Shown: positions 32,225 to 41,556, numbered from the stretch's first letter. The stretch is 45,486 bases of DNA from Bacteroidales bacterium UBA1219 (GCA_002309295.1 DBXF01000065.1:1-45486); one strand, 5' to 3'. A program made the numbers and translations. The notes: generated by a model from the letters alone, not told the origin.

Positions 32225-32911
32225 ATGACAGGAGTAGTTCTTTCGCTAATGGACAGCGCTTTCGATTCAATTCTTGAGATTCTTTGTTTAATAGTTCTCA
32301 TCGGCGTCGTGATAATGGTCATAGACCGCTTTGTACTCAAATCGCGTTTCTCAATGAAATTGTTTCACCGAGAAAAACCGACAATTGAAAAAACGCCAAA
32401 CGTCATCACAGAAATAACGGATATCGCTCAGCTAGTTTGTATGACATATTATGAGGAACAGCTCGGGATAATGGAAAGAAGAGACGATGGCAAAATTTAC
32501 TTTGTAGATTACAAAGAAGGAGCCGATAACGACAATGACTGTATGGTGGTACAATATAATGGTATGGTCAATGTAGGTATTGATTTGAAAAAAATAAAAC
32601 AAAACGACATCGAAAGGTCTGGCGATAACATAAAACAAGTTAGGATTCCAAAATCCGAGATAATTGGCGACATAGTGATAAACCCAGATGACAAGATTTA
32701 TATCTACAAAAAAGGAGACTGGGACACCGAAATGGAACGCAAGTTATATTGTCACATGAAAGAAGAGCTTTATAAACACGCTCTTGCCGAAGATATAATA
32801 AAACGTTCCGACGAGATTGCAATTAAATCTCTTTCAAATTGGTTCAATGCATTTGGATTTAAAGACGTAAATGTGTATATGGAGGAAACCACGGAAGTGA
32901 AAAACTCATAA
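32225..32911 (+). CDS. DUF4230-like membrane-anchored protein (second, divergent)
   Basis: The 228-aa protein has one membrane helix (about 14-38), then a DUF4230-like domain: ITDIAQLVCMTYYEEQLGI, YNGMVNVGIDLKKIKQNDI, QVRIPKSEI, and a C-terminal helix ending NWFNAFGFKDVNVYM. It has the same order of elements as the preceding 201-aa protein but little identity, suggesting an old duplication. It ends the three-gene unit and is followed by a strong terminator. Confidence 0.75.
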   Translation: MTGVVLSLMDSAFDSILEILCLIVLIGVVIMVIDRFVLKSRFSMKLFHREKPTIEKTPNVITEITDIAQLVCMTYYEEQLGIMERRDDGKIYFVDYKEGADNDNDCMVVQYNGMVNVGIDLKKIKQNDIERSGDNIKQVRIPKSEIIGDIVINPDDKIYIYKKGDWDTEMERKLYCHMKEELYKHALAEDIIKRSDEIAIKSLSNWFNAFGFKDVNVYMEETTEVKNS

Positions 32912-32934
32912 CACATAACGATTTAATATTCGTT

Positions 32935-32967
32935 AAAAAACGGGCGGCCTGCGGCCGCCCGTTTTTT
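32935..32967 (+). terminator. Very strong intrinsic terminator
   Basis: CGGGCGGCC, loop TGC and GGCCGCCCG make a perfect 9-bp GC stem flanked by A6 on the left and T6 on the right. It is therefore bidirectional. It ends the DUF4230 unit. Confidence 0.95.
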
Positions 32968-33043
32968 ATACCGCAACTTCATACCTAAAAATACTATAAT
33001 ACATTACGCAAGCTCCCATACAATCCCAACAAATTATTAAACT

Positions 33044-33089
33044 GAAAACTGCTCAAACGGGAAAATTTTTCCCTGTTTGAGCAGTTTTC
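33044..33089 (-). terminator. Long near-perfect hairpin, probable terminator of the DUF3857 operon
   Basis: GAAAACTGCTCAAAC-GGGAAAA pairs with TTTTTCCCTGTTTGAGCAGTTTTC, more than 20 bp with one bulged base and practically no loop. It lies 80 nt past the stop of the leftward gene ending at 33170. The T-run on the minus strand is part of the stem (TTTTC), so termination efficiency is uncertain. Confidence 0.6.
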
Positions 33090-33145
33090 GGCATAAATAT
33101 ACAATTGCAAATTAATGGAAGATGTGGTAAGAATCGCACTCTAAA

Positions 33146-33181
33146 CCATTAATTTTCAATTTCCAATTATCAATTCTCAAC
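33146..33181. repeat. Degenerate repeat tract overlapping a stop codon
   Basis: CCATTAATTTTCAATTTCCAATTATCAATTCTCAAC consists of units of about 8 nt of the CAATTATT/CAATTTCC kind. It includes the TGA stop (33170-33172 on the minus strand) of the 519-aa gene. Confidence 0.6.
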
Positions 33182-34729
33182 TGAGAACACCAGTCGTTTG
33201 TAGTTTTCGTCGGACCATTTGAGCAGCATGGCCTTGAAATCGTTGTATTGCGCAACTGGGATCTGCGACTCTGTGAGGGAGAGGCTGCGCACCACCTCCA
33301 GTTTGTTGTCCTTCTGCACCATTTTTATCTGCATATAGCCGAAGGGTTTGTTCACGGTAACGTCGATGGGTTTGCCCACCCAACGCACGTTTTTGGGCAA
33401 CATAACGGTGTATCGGTACACCTCTTTGGCGGTGCCGCATACAAGAGGCGCGGTGCGTTTACCCACCAGCAGTCCTGGCATCATGCCAAAGACTCCCAGA
33501 GGCCGCTCGAGGGTGAGCGAGTAGTAACCCTCGGCAAGCTGATGAAGTTCCACATTGCCCTTCTTGCCGCTGCATTTCAGCATCTTACCTTCGGCGGTGA
33601 GGATGTAGTTGTCATCAACAGCCACCAACTTGGAGTTGAGACTCTTGCCCACAGGCTCCAACTTACCAGAGTGTGTGGCGGAAAGTTCGTATTTCTGGTC
33701 TAGAAAATCGAAAGTAACATATTCCGACAGAGGAAAATAGAAATCCTTGCCGTTGCATTTGAGGGTGTCGTAGCGGAAAGCCACCTTGGGCTGGAATCCA
33801 GCCAGTTGCAGCAAACCGTTAAGCAAAAGCGTCTTTTCGAAGGCGTTGCCGCAGTTGGCGTTCCACACCTCGCCGGCGTTGCGGAAACGCAAACCCGTTT
33901 GGGTAAGGCTAACGTTGTTCAGACGGAGGTTGCGGACCACATGTTCGTTGATTTTCTTTGCTCTATCCAGCTCATCGCCGCCAAGGTCGGCCACGAAATC
34001 GCCTGCTGTTGTGGGTAACGAGAAATCGGTGGGCAGCATATTGTCGAGGTCGTCCATTGTGGAGAGATACAGCACAGGGTACAGCTTGTCGGCTGCGGGT
34101 GCGTAAGGCTCGGCTGTTGTCTGCGGCAAATTGGCGCCGGTCCAAGTGAACTGGCTGCCGACTTGTTTCAGAGCCACTTTCGCGGAAGGGTTCTTCACGG
34201 CATAATTCAAGTCGCGTGCCGAAGGAACTTTCACCGACACCACATATTTCGTCACGGGAGCGTCCTCGGCAAAGACAATCTTGTCGAGAAGAACACCCGG
34301 TTTCGAGGTTATGGTGTAGTCCAGCACTATGGTCGCGCCTTTTTCGAGGGCGGTGTGCACCACCACCATTTCGCGGAAAGCGTTGTAATAGCCGCAGTCG
34401 GCGCAGGCCAAAGGCAGCTGCTCCACAAAGGCGTTTTTCGGGGCGTCGACCCGCGAGCCGTCGGCACGGAGAGTGTAGGCCTCGTTTATCTTAAGCGTCT
34501 GAAATTCGGGGTTATACACTATAAAACTTTCGCCATAGATGCTGAAAAACGCGCGTTGAGAGTTGAGTTTCAGCTCCTTGCGAAAATTATAGACCATATT
34601 GCCGTCGGATTTTATCTCGTATTTACGGCTGAGGAGTTTGTATTCGGCGTCGGGCTGCTGAGCCATCACCAAAGCCTCGGCGGCGAACATCAGTATTGCA
34701 AGAAAAGTCGTTATTTTTTTCATCGTCAT
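33170..34729 (-). CDS. DUF3857-type exported protein with decayed transglutaminase-like domain
   Basis: 519 aa (Met3 at 34723 is an alternative start, MKKITTF). The signal peptide ends near VMAQ. The N-terminal half is a DUF3857-like beta domain, followed by a transglutaminase-like region in which WNANCGNAFEKTLLLNGLLQLAGF aligns with the Cys motif of its neighbour. The His and Asp positions read SEYVTF and SATHSG instead of NHSVTV and LLDPTW, so the Cys-His-Asp triad is incomplete. It is probably a non-catalytic binding protein. It lies 8 nt after the active-site-complete paralogue. Confidence 0.85.
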   Translation of the reverse strand: MTMKKITTFLAILMFAAEALVMAQQPDAEYKLLSRKYEIKSDGNMVYNFRKELKLNSQRAFFSIYGESFIVYNPEFQTLKINEAYTLRADGSRVDAPKNAFVEQLPLACADCGYYNAFREMVVVHTALEKGATIVLDYTITSKPGVLLDKIVFAEDAPVTKYVVSVKVPSARDLNYAVKNPSAKVALKQVGSQFTWTGANLPQTTAEPYAPAADKLYPVLYLSTMDDLDNMLPTDFSLPTTAGDFVADLGGDELDRAKKINEHVVRNLRLNNVSLTQTGLRFRNAGEVWNANCGNAFEKTLLLNGLLQLAGFQPKVAFRYDTLKCNGKDFYFPLSEYVTFDFLDQKYELSATHSGKLEPVGKSLNSKLVAVDDNYILTAEGKMLKCSGKKGNVELHQLAEGYYSLTLERPLGVFGMMPGLLVGKRTAPLVCGTAKEVYRYTVMLPKNVRWVGKPIDVTVNKPFGYMQIKMVQKDNKLEVVRSLSLTESQIPVAQYNDFKAMLLKWSDENYKRLVFSVEN

Positions 34730-34737
34730 ATCCTCCT

Positions 34738-36693
34738 TTATTTAGCGTTTTTAACGAAAATCAGTTCATAAAAGGAAAAATTCTGCTGGGCCATCACCGC
34801 GTTGCGGAAGTCGCTCCAGTCGGAGGCTTCGTAAACACGTTTGCCATACGAGGCTTTCTGCTCGAAAGTGAGGCTGTTGCCCTGCATGGTGTAGCCGCCG
34901 CTGTATGTAACGGATTTGCCTTCCACTTTCTGTTTTTCGGGCAACGGCGACTGCGTGGTAAATCCGGCAGGCAGTTTCACTGTCTCTTTCACCTCCAAAA
35001 GTCGCGAGCAGCGGTCCTTGAAGGGATACAGACGTTTCTCCTCCTTAACGTTGACACCCATATGTCCCATGGCGCGGCTGAACACGCCTTTGGCAAGCAA
35101 CGGAGTGAAAATCAGTTCTTTGTCGGAGACAAGGGCGTAGCCCGGGATGCGGTATTTATAGGTCATTTTCACGGGCTGTTTCAGATAAGTGTCGTTGTCG
35201 GTGTAGGTTACCGAAGTTATCTGCGCCTGCGGTGCCACGCGTGTTAGCTCCATCTCCACGTTGCGTCGCCACTCGGTTTTACGTGCCGAGAAAACGGAAC
35301 GCACTGCGGCGTCGCTCTGTCCCTCGGCGGTGATGGTGAACTCGCCCACCAGAGTGCCGTCGGCAAGCAGTTCCGACTTGCCGGTGATACGTACGTAGTG
35401 GTTCTCCGGTGCCGACACGGGAGTCTCGGCCAAGTCGGCGCCTTGGGGCAGTCCCATCAGGTAGCCCTGCTGTTGCTCGGCGCTCGACCACAGCTCCCTT
35501 ACGTTGGGCACCCATGTGGGGTCGAGCAGCTGGTAACGGCCGTTGCGACGCTGCACCACGGTGACGCTGTGGTTGAACTGGTCGGCGGGGATGCGGTCGA
35601 TACGCTCACCGGCCATCGTCATAGCGGCGTAGGCGTTAAAACCAGCGGTGCGGAGCATAGCTATCAGCAGACTGGCTTTGTCCTTACACACCCCGCAGCG
35701 GTCGATGAAATTCATGGTGGCGTTGTGGAGGGTGTAGCCCTCGCCTTCGCCCATGCTTATGCCCGAATAGCGCATATTGTCGGCCACCCAGTGGGTGAGG
35801 ATGGCTATGGAGTCCTCCTCGCTTTTGGCACCCACCAGCAGCTCACGCACTTTCTTTTTCAGCTCGGGGGTGGTGTTGAAACTGCCGTAGTCCTCGTTTA
35901 CGCCATAGAACCACATCGATTTGGCCTCCCAGTTGGGACTGGTGGAGAGTAACAGCTTGGTTTCCACGTCGTTGCTGGCAAGCATGGCCGCCTCGCGTTT
36001 GATAGGCATTATTTCGTTTTTGGTGAAAGTGTAGATAACACGGTCGCCGTCGAACGACTGTGCCGACGAGAGTTCGCCGTTATATACTTTGTATTGCAAG
36101 TTTTTGTTTTTCAAAACGTTGACACGATACACTTTCTCTTTCACCGGCTGGCCGCTCCAGAAAGGAACTATGTCGTAGAAATGGCCTTTCATCGGGGGGA
36201 TGTAGCGGCTGTCGTCGTCGGCCTGCAGCAGTGCGTAGGTGAAGCCTTTGCGGAATGTCCACACCTCCACGGCGTCGCCCGGGTCGAGATGTCCCACTTC
36301 GAGCATTTTCTGACTTGCGCCCCAGTAAATCATTCGGGCGGGTGCCACGTAGTCCATCACAGGGCCGGAGATTTCCGTGGCTTCGCCGTTGGCGCGGTAC
36401 ACCACCACTTTTTTAATCTCCACGTAAGCCGACTGCGGGTCGTAGTCGATTTTCACCACGCTGTTGGCCTTGGCGCCGGAGTAGTTGATGATTTTCACCA
36501 GCCGGTGGCTGTTTACGTAACTCAGTCCCGACTCTTCCATAAACACGTCGGTGCTGTCGAAGAGCGTAACCTGATTGTACGGCTTGTACTTCTCCACATC
36601 GGTGTTGCGCACCATGTCGCCCTTGTCCTGCGCTTTGGCAAACAGGCATGAGCCGACCAAAGCCGCCATCAAAAACAATTTCGTCGCTTTCAT
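34738..36693 (-). CDS. DUF3857 / transglutaminase-like exported protein
   Basis: The 651-aa protein has a signal peptide (ending FAKAQ, near 22), a DUF3857 domain (about 55-250) and a transglutaminase-like core. The core triad is Cys in DRCGVCKDKASLL, His in FNHSVTVV and Asp in QLLDPTW. A C-terminal DUF3858-like beta region completes the usual domain order. Members occur in the periplasm of Bacteroidota and may be cysteine peptidases or amide-bond enzymes; the substrate is unknown. It is the first gene of a leftward pair. Confidence 0.9.
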   Translation of the reverse strand: MKATKLFLMAALVGSCLFAKAQDKGDMVRNTDVEKYKPYNQVTLFDSTDVFMEESGLSYVNSHRLVKIINYSGAKANSVVKIDYDPQSAYVEIKKVVVYRANGEATEISGPVMDYVAPARMIYWGASQKMLEVGHLDPGDAVEVWTFRKGFTYALLQADDDSRYIPPMKGHFYDIVPFWSGQPVKEKVYRVNVLKNKNLQYKVYNGELSSAQSFDGDRVIYTFTKNEIMPIKREAAMLASNDVETKLLLSTSPNWEAKSMWFYGVNEDYGSFNTTPELKKKVRELLVGAKSEEDSIAILTHWVADNMRYSGISMGEGEGYTLHNATMNFIDRCGVCKDKASLLIAMLRTAGFNAYAAMTMAGERIDRIPADQFNHSVTVVQRRNGRYQLLDPTWVPNVRELWSSAEQQQGYLMGLPQGADLAETPVSAPENHYVRITGKSELLADGTLVGEFTITAEGQSDAAVRSVFSARKTEWRRNVEMELTRVAPQAQITSVTYTDNDTYLKQPVKMTYKYRIPGYALVSDKELIFTPLLAKGVFSRAMGHMGVNVKEEKRLYPFKDRCSRLLEVKETVKLPAGFTTQSPLPEKQKVEGKSVTYSGGYTMQGNSLTFEQKASYGKRVYEASDWSDFRNAVMAQQNFSFYELIFVKNAK

Positions 36694-36752
36694 ATTATAA
36701 GATATTGATTTACAGTAATTTTAAAACAACCAAGTTATTGATTATCATTTCA

Positions 36753-36760
36753 CAAAAATA
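36753..36760 (-). promoter_or_regulatory. -7 box of the DUF3857 gene pair
   Basis: TATTTTTG on the minus strand fits TAnnTTTG and lies 60 nt upstream of the 651-aa start. A -33 box at standard spacing is not clear. Confidence 0.45.
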
Positions 36761-36831
36761 CATTTTTTTTGGCAAAAAAGGAAATCGAATTGGCTTTTTC
36801 GGGACAAAAAACCTTGCCGATGCCAAAATCA

Positions 36832-36863
36832 TTTGGCGGTATGCATTTTTTTTTGTAACTTTA
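36832..36863 (+). promoter_or_regulatory. Promoter of the arginase-like gene
   Basis: TTTG (36832-36835), a 20-nt spacer and TAACTTTA (36856-36863) match the consensus except for the last base of the -7 box. It lies 26 nt upstream of the ATG and is divergent from the DUF3857 promoter. Confidence 0.6.
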
Positions 36864-36888
36864 CAGCATCATTTCACACTACTGAAAT

Positions 36889-38070
36889 ATGGACTTAAGC
36901 ACTTATTTTGAGCCTGTTAGCCTCGACGACCTTGGTCTGGCACACGACGATTTCTTTCCGCATATCAGCGACCGCATTGTAACTTACACAGTTGAAAACG
37001 GTTTCCCTGAGACAAAAAAACAGCATTTGGCACTTTTAGGTGTGTGCGACGACCGCGTGGCAGTGAACAATGCCGGTTGCAGCAATGCCCCCGACGAGAT
37101 ACGCAAGAAATTCTACAACTTGTCGTTGCCGAGCTACGACATCAAAATGGTTGACCTTGGTAACATGCCTGCCGGCAGCACTGTGGAAGACACCTATTTC
37201 GCTCTTACCGAAGTTGTTGCAACGCTAATCCATCAAAACGTGGTGCCTATAATCCTCGGCGGCGGACAGGACCTGAGTTACGCTGTATATAAAGCTTACG
37301 AGCGTTTGGGACAGATTATCAACATCTGCACCATCGACCCACGTTTCGACCTCGGTCCCGAAACCGACGACCTGAACTCCAACACCTATCTCAGCAAGAT
37401 AATAATGTCGCAGCCCAACTTCCTGTTCAACTTCACCAACATAGGATACCAGAGCTACCTCGTCGACAAACAGTATATCAGGCTGATGGACGACCTGCAT
37501 TTCGACACTTTCCGTTTGGGCATGGTGCAGAGCGACCTCAACGAAACCGAGCCTCTTATCCGCAACGCCGATTTCCTGAGTGTCGATATCGGGGCTGTGC
37601 GACAGAGCGACGCTCCCGCCAACGGCAATCCCACACCACATGGTTTTTACGGCGAACAACTTTGTACCATGACACGCTTTGCGGGCATCAGCGACAAGCT
37701 CTCGAGCGTCGGATTTTTCGAACTCAATCCCAAATACGACATCAACGGGCAGACCGCGCACCTTGTTTCGCACGCCATCTGGTATTTCATCGAAGGTTTC
37801 TACTGCCGCAAATCCGATTTCCCATACAAGGACAAACACAACTACCGTCGCTACATTGTGCCCATGGTCGGCGACGACTCCCTCGAAATTGTGTTCTACA
37901 AAAGCAAGAAAAGCGACCGTTGGTGGATGGAGATACCCTGTCCCGAAGAGCAACAGAACAAATACGCACGACATCTGTTGCTGCCCTGCTCCATACGCGA
38001 CTATCAGCAGGCGCTGAACAACGAAATTCCCGAGCGCTGGTGGACGTTCTACAACCGCATTATCGGATAG
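36889..38070 (+). CDS. Arginase-fold protein (formimidoylglutamase-type label) with altered metal site
   Basis: The 393-aa protein follows the ureohydrolase fold order, but the manganese ligands differ from the standard pattern. GGDHS is GGGQDLS (His to Gln127), DxHxD is DPRFD (Asp150, Arg152, Asp154), and SxDxDxxDP is SVDIGAVRQSDAP (Asp233 kept, second Asp replaced by Gly235). Standard arginase, agmatinase or formimidoylglutamase chemistry with two Mn2+ is therefore doubtful. Similar proteins are widespread in Bacteroidota under the formimidoylglutamase name. There are no histidine-degradation genes nearby. The C-terminal 100 residues are an extra region relative to classical arginases. Confidence 0.82.
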   Translation: MDLSTYFEPVSLDDLGLAHDDFFPHISDRIVTYTVENGFPETKKQHLALLGVCDDRVAVNNAGCSNAPDEIRKKFYNLSLPSYDIKMVDLGNMPAGSTVEDTYFALTEVVATLIHQNVVPIILGGGQDLSYAVYKAYERLGQIINICTIDPRFDLGPETDDLNSNTYLSKIIMSQPNFLFNFTNIGYQSYLVDKQYIRLMDDLHFDTFRLGMVQSDLNETEPLIRNADFLSVDIGAVRQSDAPANGNPTPHGFYGEQLCTMTRFAGISDKLSSVGFFELNPKYDINGQTAHLVSHAIWYFIEGFYCRKSDFPYKDKHNYRRYIVPMVGDDSLEIVFYKSKKSDRWWMEIPCPEEQQNKYARHLLLPCSIRDYQQALNNEIPERWWTFYNRIIG

Positions 38071-38227
38071 TAGCCACAACCCGTACAACGACAGTTTTTT
38101 CGGCACCCACCCAGCGGTGTCGGACCCTATCGGTGCGCCTGAAAAAGTCCGTCGGAAAAAACTGCATGGGGAGCCACAAAATAAAATACGTCTTTCATCG
38201 TTATTCTTTTTTCTAAACCGACATAAA

Positions 38228-39877
38228 ATGAGAAAAATCGCAATAATTGCATTAGCATTGTTTGTGGGCCTTTCGGCAACAGCCCAGCAACCGCAGATAA
38301 ACAACGACAAGGCTTTCGAAATATCAAAGAACCTCGAAATTTTCGCCGATGTGTACAAAAACCTGCACCTCAACTACGTTGACGACCTCGAGAGCGGCAA
38401 ACTTATGAAAACGGCCATCGACGCCATGCTCGCATCCCTCGACCCCTACACCAACTACATACCCGAGTCGGACATCGAGGACGTGAAACTACAGATTTTC
38501 GGGCAGTACGGCGGCATAGGCTCCGTAGTCTCGCAACGCGACGACTATGTGATTATCTCCGAGCCTTACGAAGGTCTTCCGGCTGCAAAAGCAGGGCTCA
38601 AAGCCGGTGACAAGATACTGGAAATCAACGGCGAATCGGCCAAGGGCAAGACAGTTTCCGACGTAAGCAGCATCCTTCGCGGACAGGCCGGCACCTCGCT
38701 TACGATGAAAATAGAACGTCAGGGCAAAAATCACGACATAAAGATAACACGCGAGGAGATAAAACTGAAGCCCGTGCCATATTTCGGACTGGTGGACGGC
38801 GATTTCGGATATATCAAACTCAACGAATTTACCCAAAACTCGCCTGCCGATGTTACAGCCGCTTTCAACAGTCTGAAAAACCAGAACAAAAACCTAAAAG
38901 GTGTGGTCCTCGACCTTCGCGGTAATGGCGGCGGACTCCTCAACGAAGCTGTGGACATAGTGAATATCTTTATGAACAGTGGCGAGCTGGTGGTGCAGAC
39001 CAAAGGCAAGGTGGCCGAGAAAAACACCAAACATTACACCCGCAAAACACCCGTCGACAGAGAGATTCCCGTGGCCGTGCTTATCGACGGATACAGCGCC
39101 TCTGCGTCGGAAATAGTAGCTGGCAGCCTGCAGGATTTCGACCGTGCCGTGATAATAGGCTCGCGCTCGTACGGCAAGGGGCTGGTACAGAACATAGTAG
39201 AACTTTCGTACAACTCGCAGATGAAAGTCACCGTTTCCAAATACTTCATCCCCAGCGGACGCTGCATTCAGGCCCTCGACTACAGTCACCGCGACGAGAA
39301 CGGACGCGCCATAAAGGTGCCCGACTCGCTGAAAACGGCTTTCAAGACACGCAACGGACGCACCGTTTACGACGGCTTCGGCATTGAGCCCGACATCGAT
39401 GTTGAACCCGAATACATATCGAACATTTCGGTGGCTCTGCTCCAGAAAAATCTTGTATTCGACTACGTTACCGATTTCTACTACAAGCACAAGGAGATAG
39501 CCTCGGCTTCGCAGTTCCGCGTTACCGACGATATTTACAACGATTTCAAGAATTACATCTCCACCAAGGAATACGAATACTCCACAAACACCGAGAAAAC
39601 CCTTAAAATGCTGCGCGAAACGGCGAAAGAGGAGAAATACCTCTCGGCCATCGAGAAAGAGCTCAGCGACTTGGAAAAGAAACTGCAGAGCGACAAACTT
39701 GTCGACCTCGATAAAAACAAGGAAGAGGTGAAACAGCTTATCGAAGCCGAGATTCTTACCCGCTACTACTACGAAAAAGGGCGCACCGAAGGCATGCTGA
39801 AATACGACAATGTCCTGCACAAAGCCATCGAGGTGCTATCCGACAAGGACGGATACAACAAAATACTGAAAAAATAA
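38228..39877 (+). CDS. S41-family C-terminal processing peptidase (CtpA-like) with PDZ domain
   Basis: I take Met at 38228 (MRKIAIIALALF), which gives a proper signal peptide ending ATAQ; an open frame extends 37 codons upstream without that property. The 549-aa protein has a cap helix region, a PDZ domain (about 85-165, GIGSV...AGDKILEING), and the S41 core with LDLRGNGGG and SASASEIVAG. The Ser292-Lys317 dyad has the 25-residue spacing seen in CtpB and Tsp. It is a periplasmic serine protease trimming or degrading proteins from their C-terminus. The O-antigen-ligase-like gene starts 6 nt later. Confidence 0.92.
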   Translation: MRKIAIIALALFVGLSATAQQPQINNDKAFEISKNLEIFADVYKNLHLNYVDDLESGKLMKTAIDAMLASLDPYTNYIPESDIEDVKLQIFGQYGGIGSVVSQRDDYVIISEPYEGLPAAKAGLKAGDKILEINGESAKGKTVSDVSSILRGQAGTSLTMKIERQGKNHDIKITREEIKLKPVPYFGLVDGDFGYIKLNEFTQNSPADVTAAFNSLKNQNKNLKGVVLDLRGNGGGLLNEAVDIVNIFMNSGELVVQTKGKVAEKNTKHYTRKTPVDREIPVAVLIDGYSASASEIVAGSLQDFDRAVIIGSRSYGKGLVQNIVELSYNSQMKVTVSKYFIPSGRCIQALDYSHRDENGRAIKVPDSLKTAFKTRNGRTVYDGFGIEPDIDVEPEYISNISVALLQKNLVFDYVTDFYYKHKEIASASQFRVTDDIYNDFKNYISTKEYEYSTNTEKTLKMLRETAKEEKYLSAIEKELSDLEKKLQSDKLVDLDKNKEEVKQLIEAEILTRYYYEKGRTEGMLKYDNVLHKAIEVLSDKDGYNKILKK

Positions 39878-39883
39878 CACCCC

Positions 39884-41476
39884 ATGCGGCTCAACGTACA
39901 GATGTCATTCACGCGCAAGTCGGTGCACCAAAACATTTTCTTCCTTTTGTTGGCGGTGCTGGTGGTGGCCATGCCCACTTCCAAGTTTCTGATGAGTGCG
40001 ATGATGATATTCCTTGCCGCCAACTGGCTTATCGAAGGGCGTTTCCGCGAGAAATGGCAGATGGCCAAAGGCAATGAAGTGCTGCACGCTTTTGTGGCTT
40101 TGTACTTGGTACATGTTGTATGGTGCCTGTTTTCATCGAACTGGGACTATGCCCTGGACGACCTGCGCAAAAAGCTGCCCCTGCTTGTCCTGCCATTAGT
40201 GGTGCTTACCTCCTCTTTCCTCGACCGACGGAAAATAGTCAACCTTCTGCAGATTTTCTGTCTTGCCGTGGCTGTGGCGTCGGCAGTGGGCGTGGTGCGA
40301 TACCTCGGCAATCCCGACATGGAGTATCGCAACATTTTTCCGCATTTTTCGCACATCCGTTTTTCCATCAACGTGTGCATGGCAATAGTGCTGCTGATAT
40401 ACGCAATTTACAAAGTTGTTCAGCGCAACGACATAAAATTCAAATGGTTACGCGTTGTAAGCATTTTAATGTTAGAAGCGCTTTACTGCGTAATTCTATT
40501 GCTATTGCAGTCGTACACGGCTTTTGTTATTCTTGCCGTTATTTTCGTAGTTCTTCTTGGCTGGCTGGCCGTTAAAAGGAAAACGCAGCCACGCTATGCC
40601 GTGGTCTTTTTTGCCGTGCTTGCAGTGGCCGTAGTGGGCGTGTGGTTGTGTTTTTCGCATTATCGTTCCAACTACTATACTTTGCAAGAACTTTCGCTAA
40701 AACCTTTAGAAACCGTCACAGCACAGGGCAACGCCTACACCCATGCCAACGACGGACTTATAGAGATGGGCAACTACGTAAACAACTACGTATGTCGCGA
40801 GGAACTTGCCAACGAATGGGCCAAATGCAGCTCTCTAAATATCGACTCGCTTACACCAAACTCCTTTGCCGTATACCCCACCCTTGTGCGCTACCTCAAC
40901 GCCAAAGGCCTTACCAAGGACAGCGCAGGCATGACGCAACTGCAACAATCTGATATAAAACTAATTGAACAAGGCGTTGCCAATCCCTACTACGCCCGTA
41001 AGTTCGACGTGGGAAAAATGCTGTACCGCATGTTTTTTGAGTACGACAATTACTGCCGCGACGGCAATGTGCGCAATTCATCACTGTTACAGCGTTTCGA
41101 GCTGTGGCGGAACGGCTTGGCGGTATTCACCGCACATCCTGTTTTTGGCGTAGGCACCGGCGACGTGGCCGACGAGGTGGCCCTGAGCCTCGAACAACGC
41201 AACTCGCAGCTTGCCGGACTGGGCATGCGCACCCACAACCAATACATCACATTGCTGCTCACTTTCGGCGTGGTGGGGGTGGCAATAATAGTATTTGTCT
41301 TTGTCCGTGCCATAATAAGACAGCGGCTTTTGAAACCGGCCATTTTTCTTGCCTATCTGTGCATGGTGCTGGTGTCGTTTGTTAGCGAGGACACCCTTGA
41401 AACTGAAGCAGGAGTGGTATTTTCCACGCTTTTGTTCGTCCTGCTTTCGCACTGGGCTACGGACAGCCCTAAATAA
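39884..41476 (+). CDS. O-antigen-ligase/Wzy-like polytopic membrane protein
   Basis: The 530-aa protein has about eleven hydrophobic helices and one large outer loop (about 270-405). The segment HPVFGVGTGDVADE followed by RTHNQYITLLLTFGVVG (about 420-465) fits the Wzy_C pattern of O-antigen ligases and polymerases, including the THNQY histidine. It probably moves or polymerises undecaprenyl-linked glycans at the outer face of the inner membrane. No glycosyltransferase cluster surrounds it. The spacing of 6 nt to the ctpA-like gene implies co-transcription. Confidence 0.85.
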   Translation: MRLNVQMSFTRKSVHQNIFFLLLAVLVVAMPTSKFLMSAMMIFLAANWLIEGRFREKWQMAKGNEVLHAFVALYLVHVVWCLFSSNWDYALDDLRKKLPLLVLPLVVLTSSFLDRRKIVNLLQIFCLAVAVASAVGVVRYLGNPDMEYRNIFPHFSHIRFSINVCMAIVLLIYAIYKVVQRNDIKFKWLRVVSILMLEALYCVILLLLQSYTAFVILAVIFVVLLGWLAVKRKTQPRYAVVFFAVLAVAVVGVWLCFSHYRSNYYTLQELSLKPLETVTAQGNAYTHANDGLIEMGNYVNNYVCREELANEWAKCSSLNIDSLTPNSFAVYPTLVRYLNAKGLTKDSAGMTQLQQSDIKLIEQGVANPYYARKFDVGKMLYRMFFEYDNYCRDGNVRNSSLLQRFELWRNGLAVFTAHPVFGVGTGDVADEVALSLEQRNSQLAGLGMRTHNQYITLLLTFGVVGVAIIVFVFVRAIIRQRLLKPAIFLAYLCMVLVSFVSEDTLETEAGVVFSTLLFVLLSHWATDSPK

Positions 41477-41556
41477 TAACGGAAAATCGACCCGTTTTAT
41501 TGTTACAAGTGCAATAAAAATATGATTATGACGTTTTTCTGACAAATCAACCGATT

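Noticed and set aside
38117..38227. Upstream extension of the ctpA-like frame (37 codons)
   Set aside because: It would place a basic, non-conserved segment before a clear signal peptide that starts at 38228.
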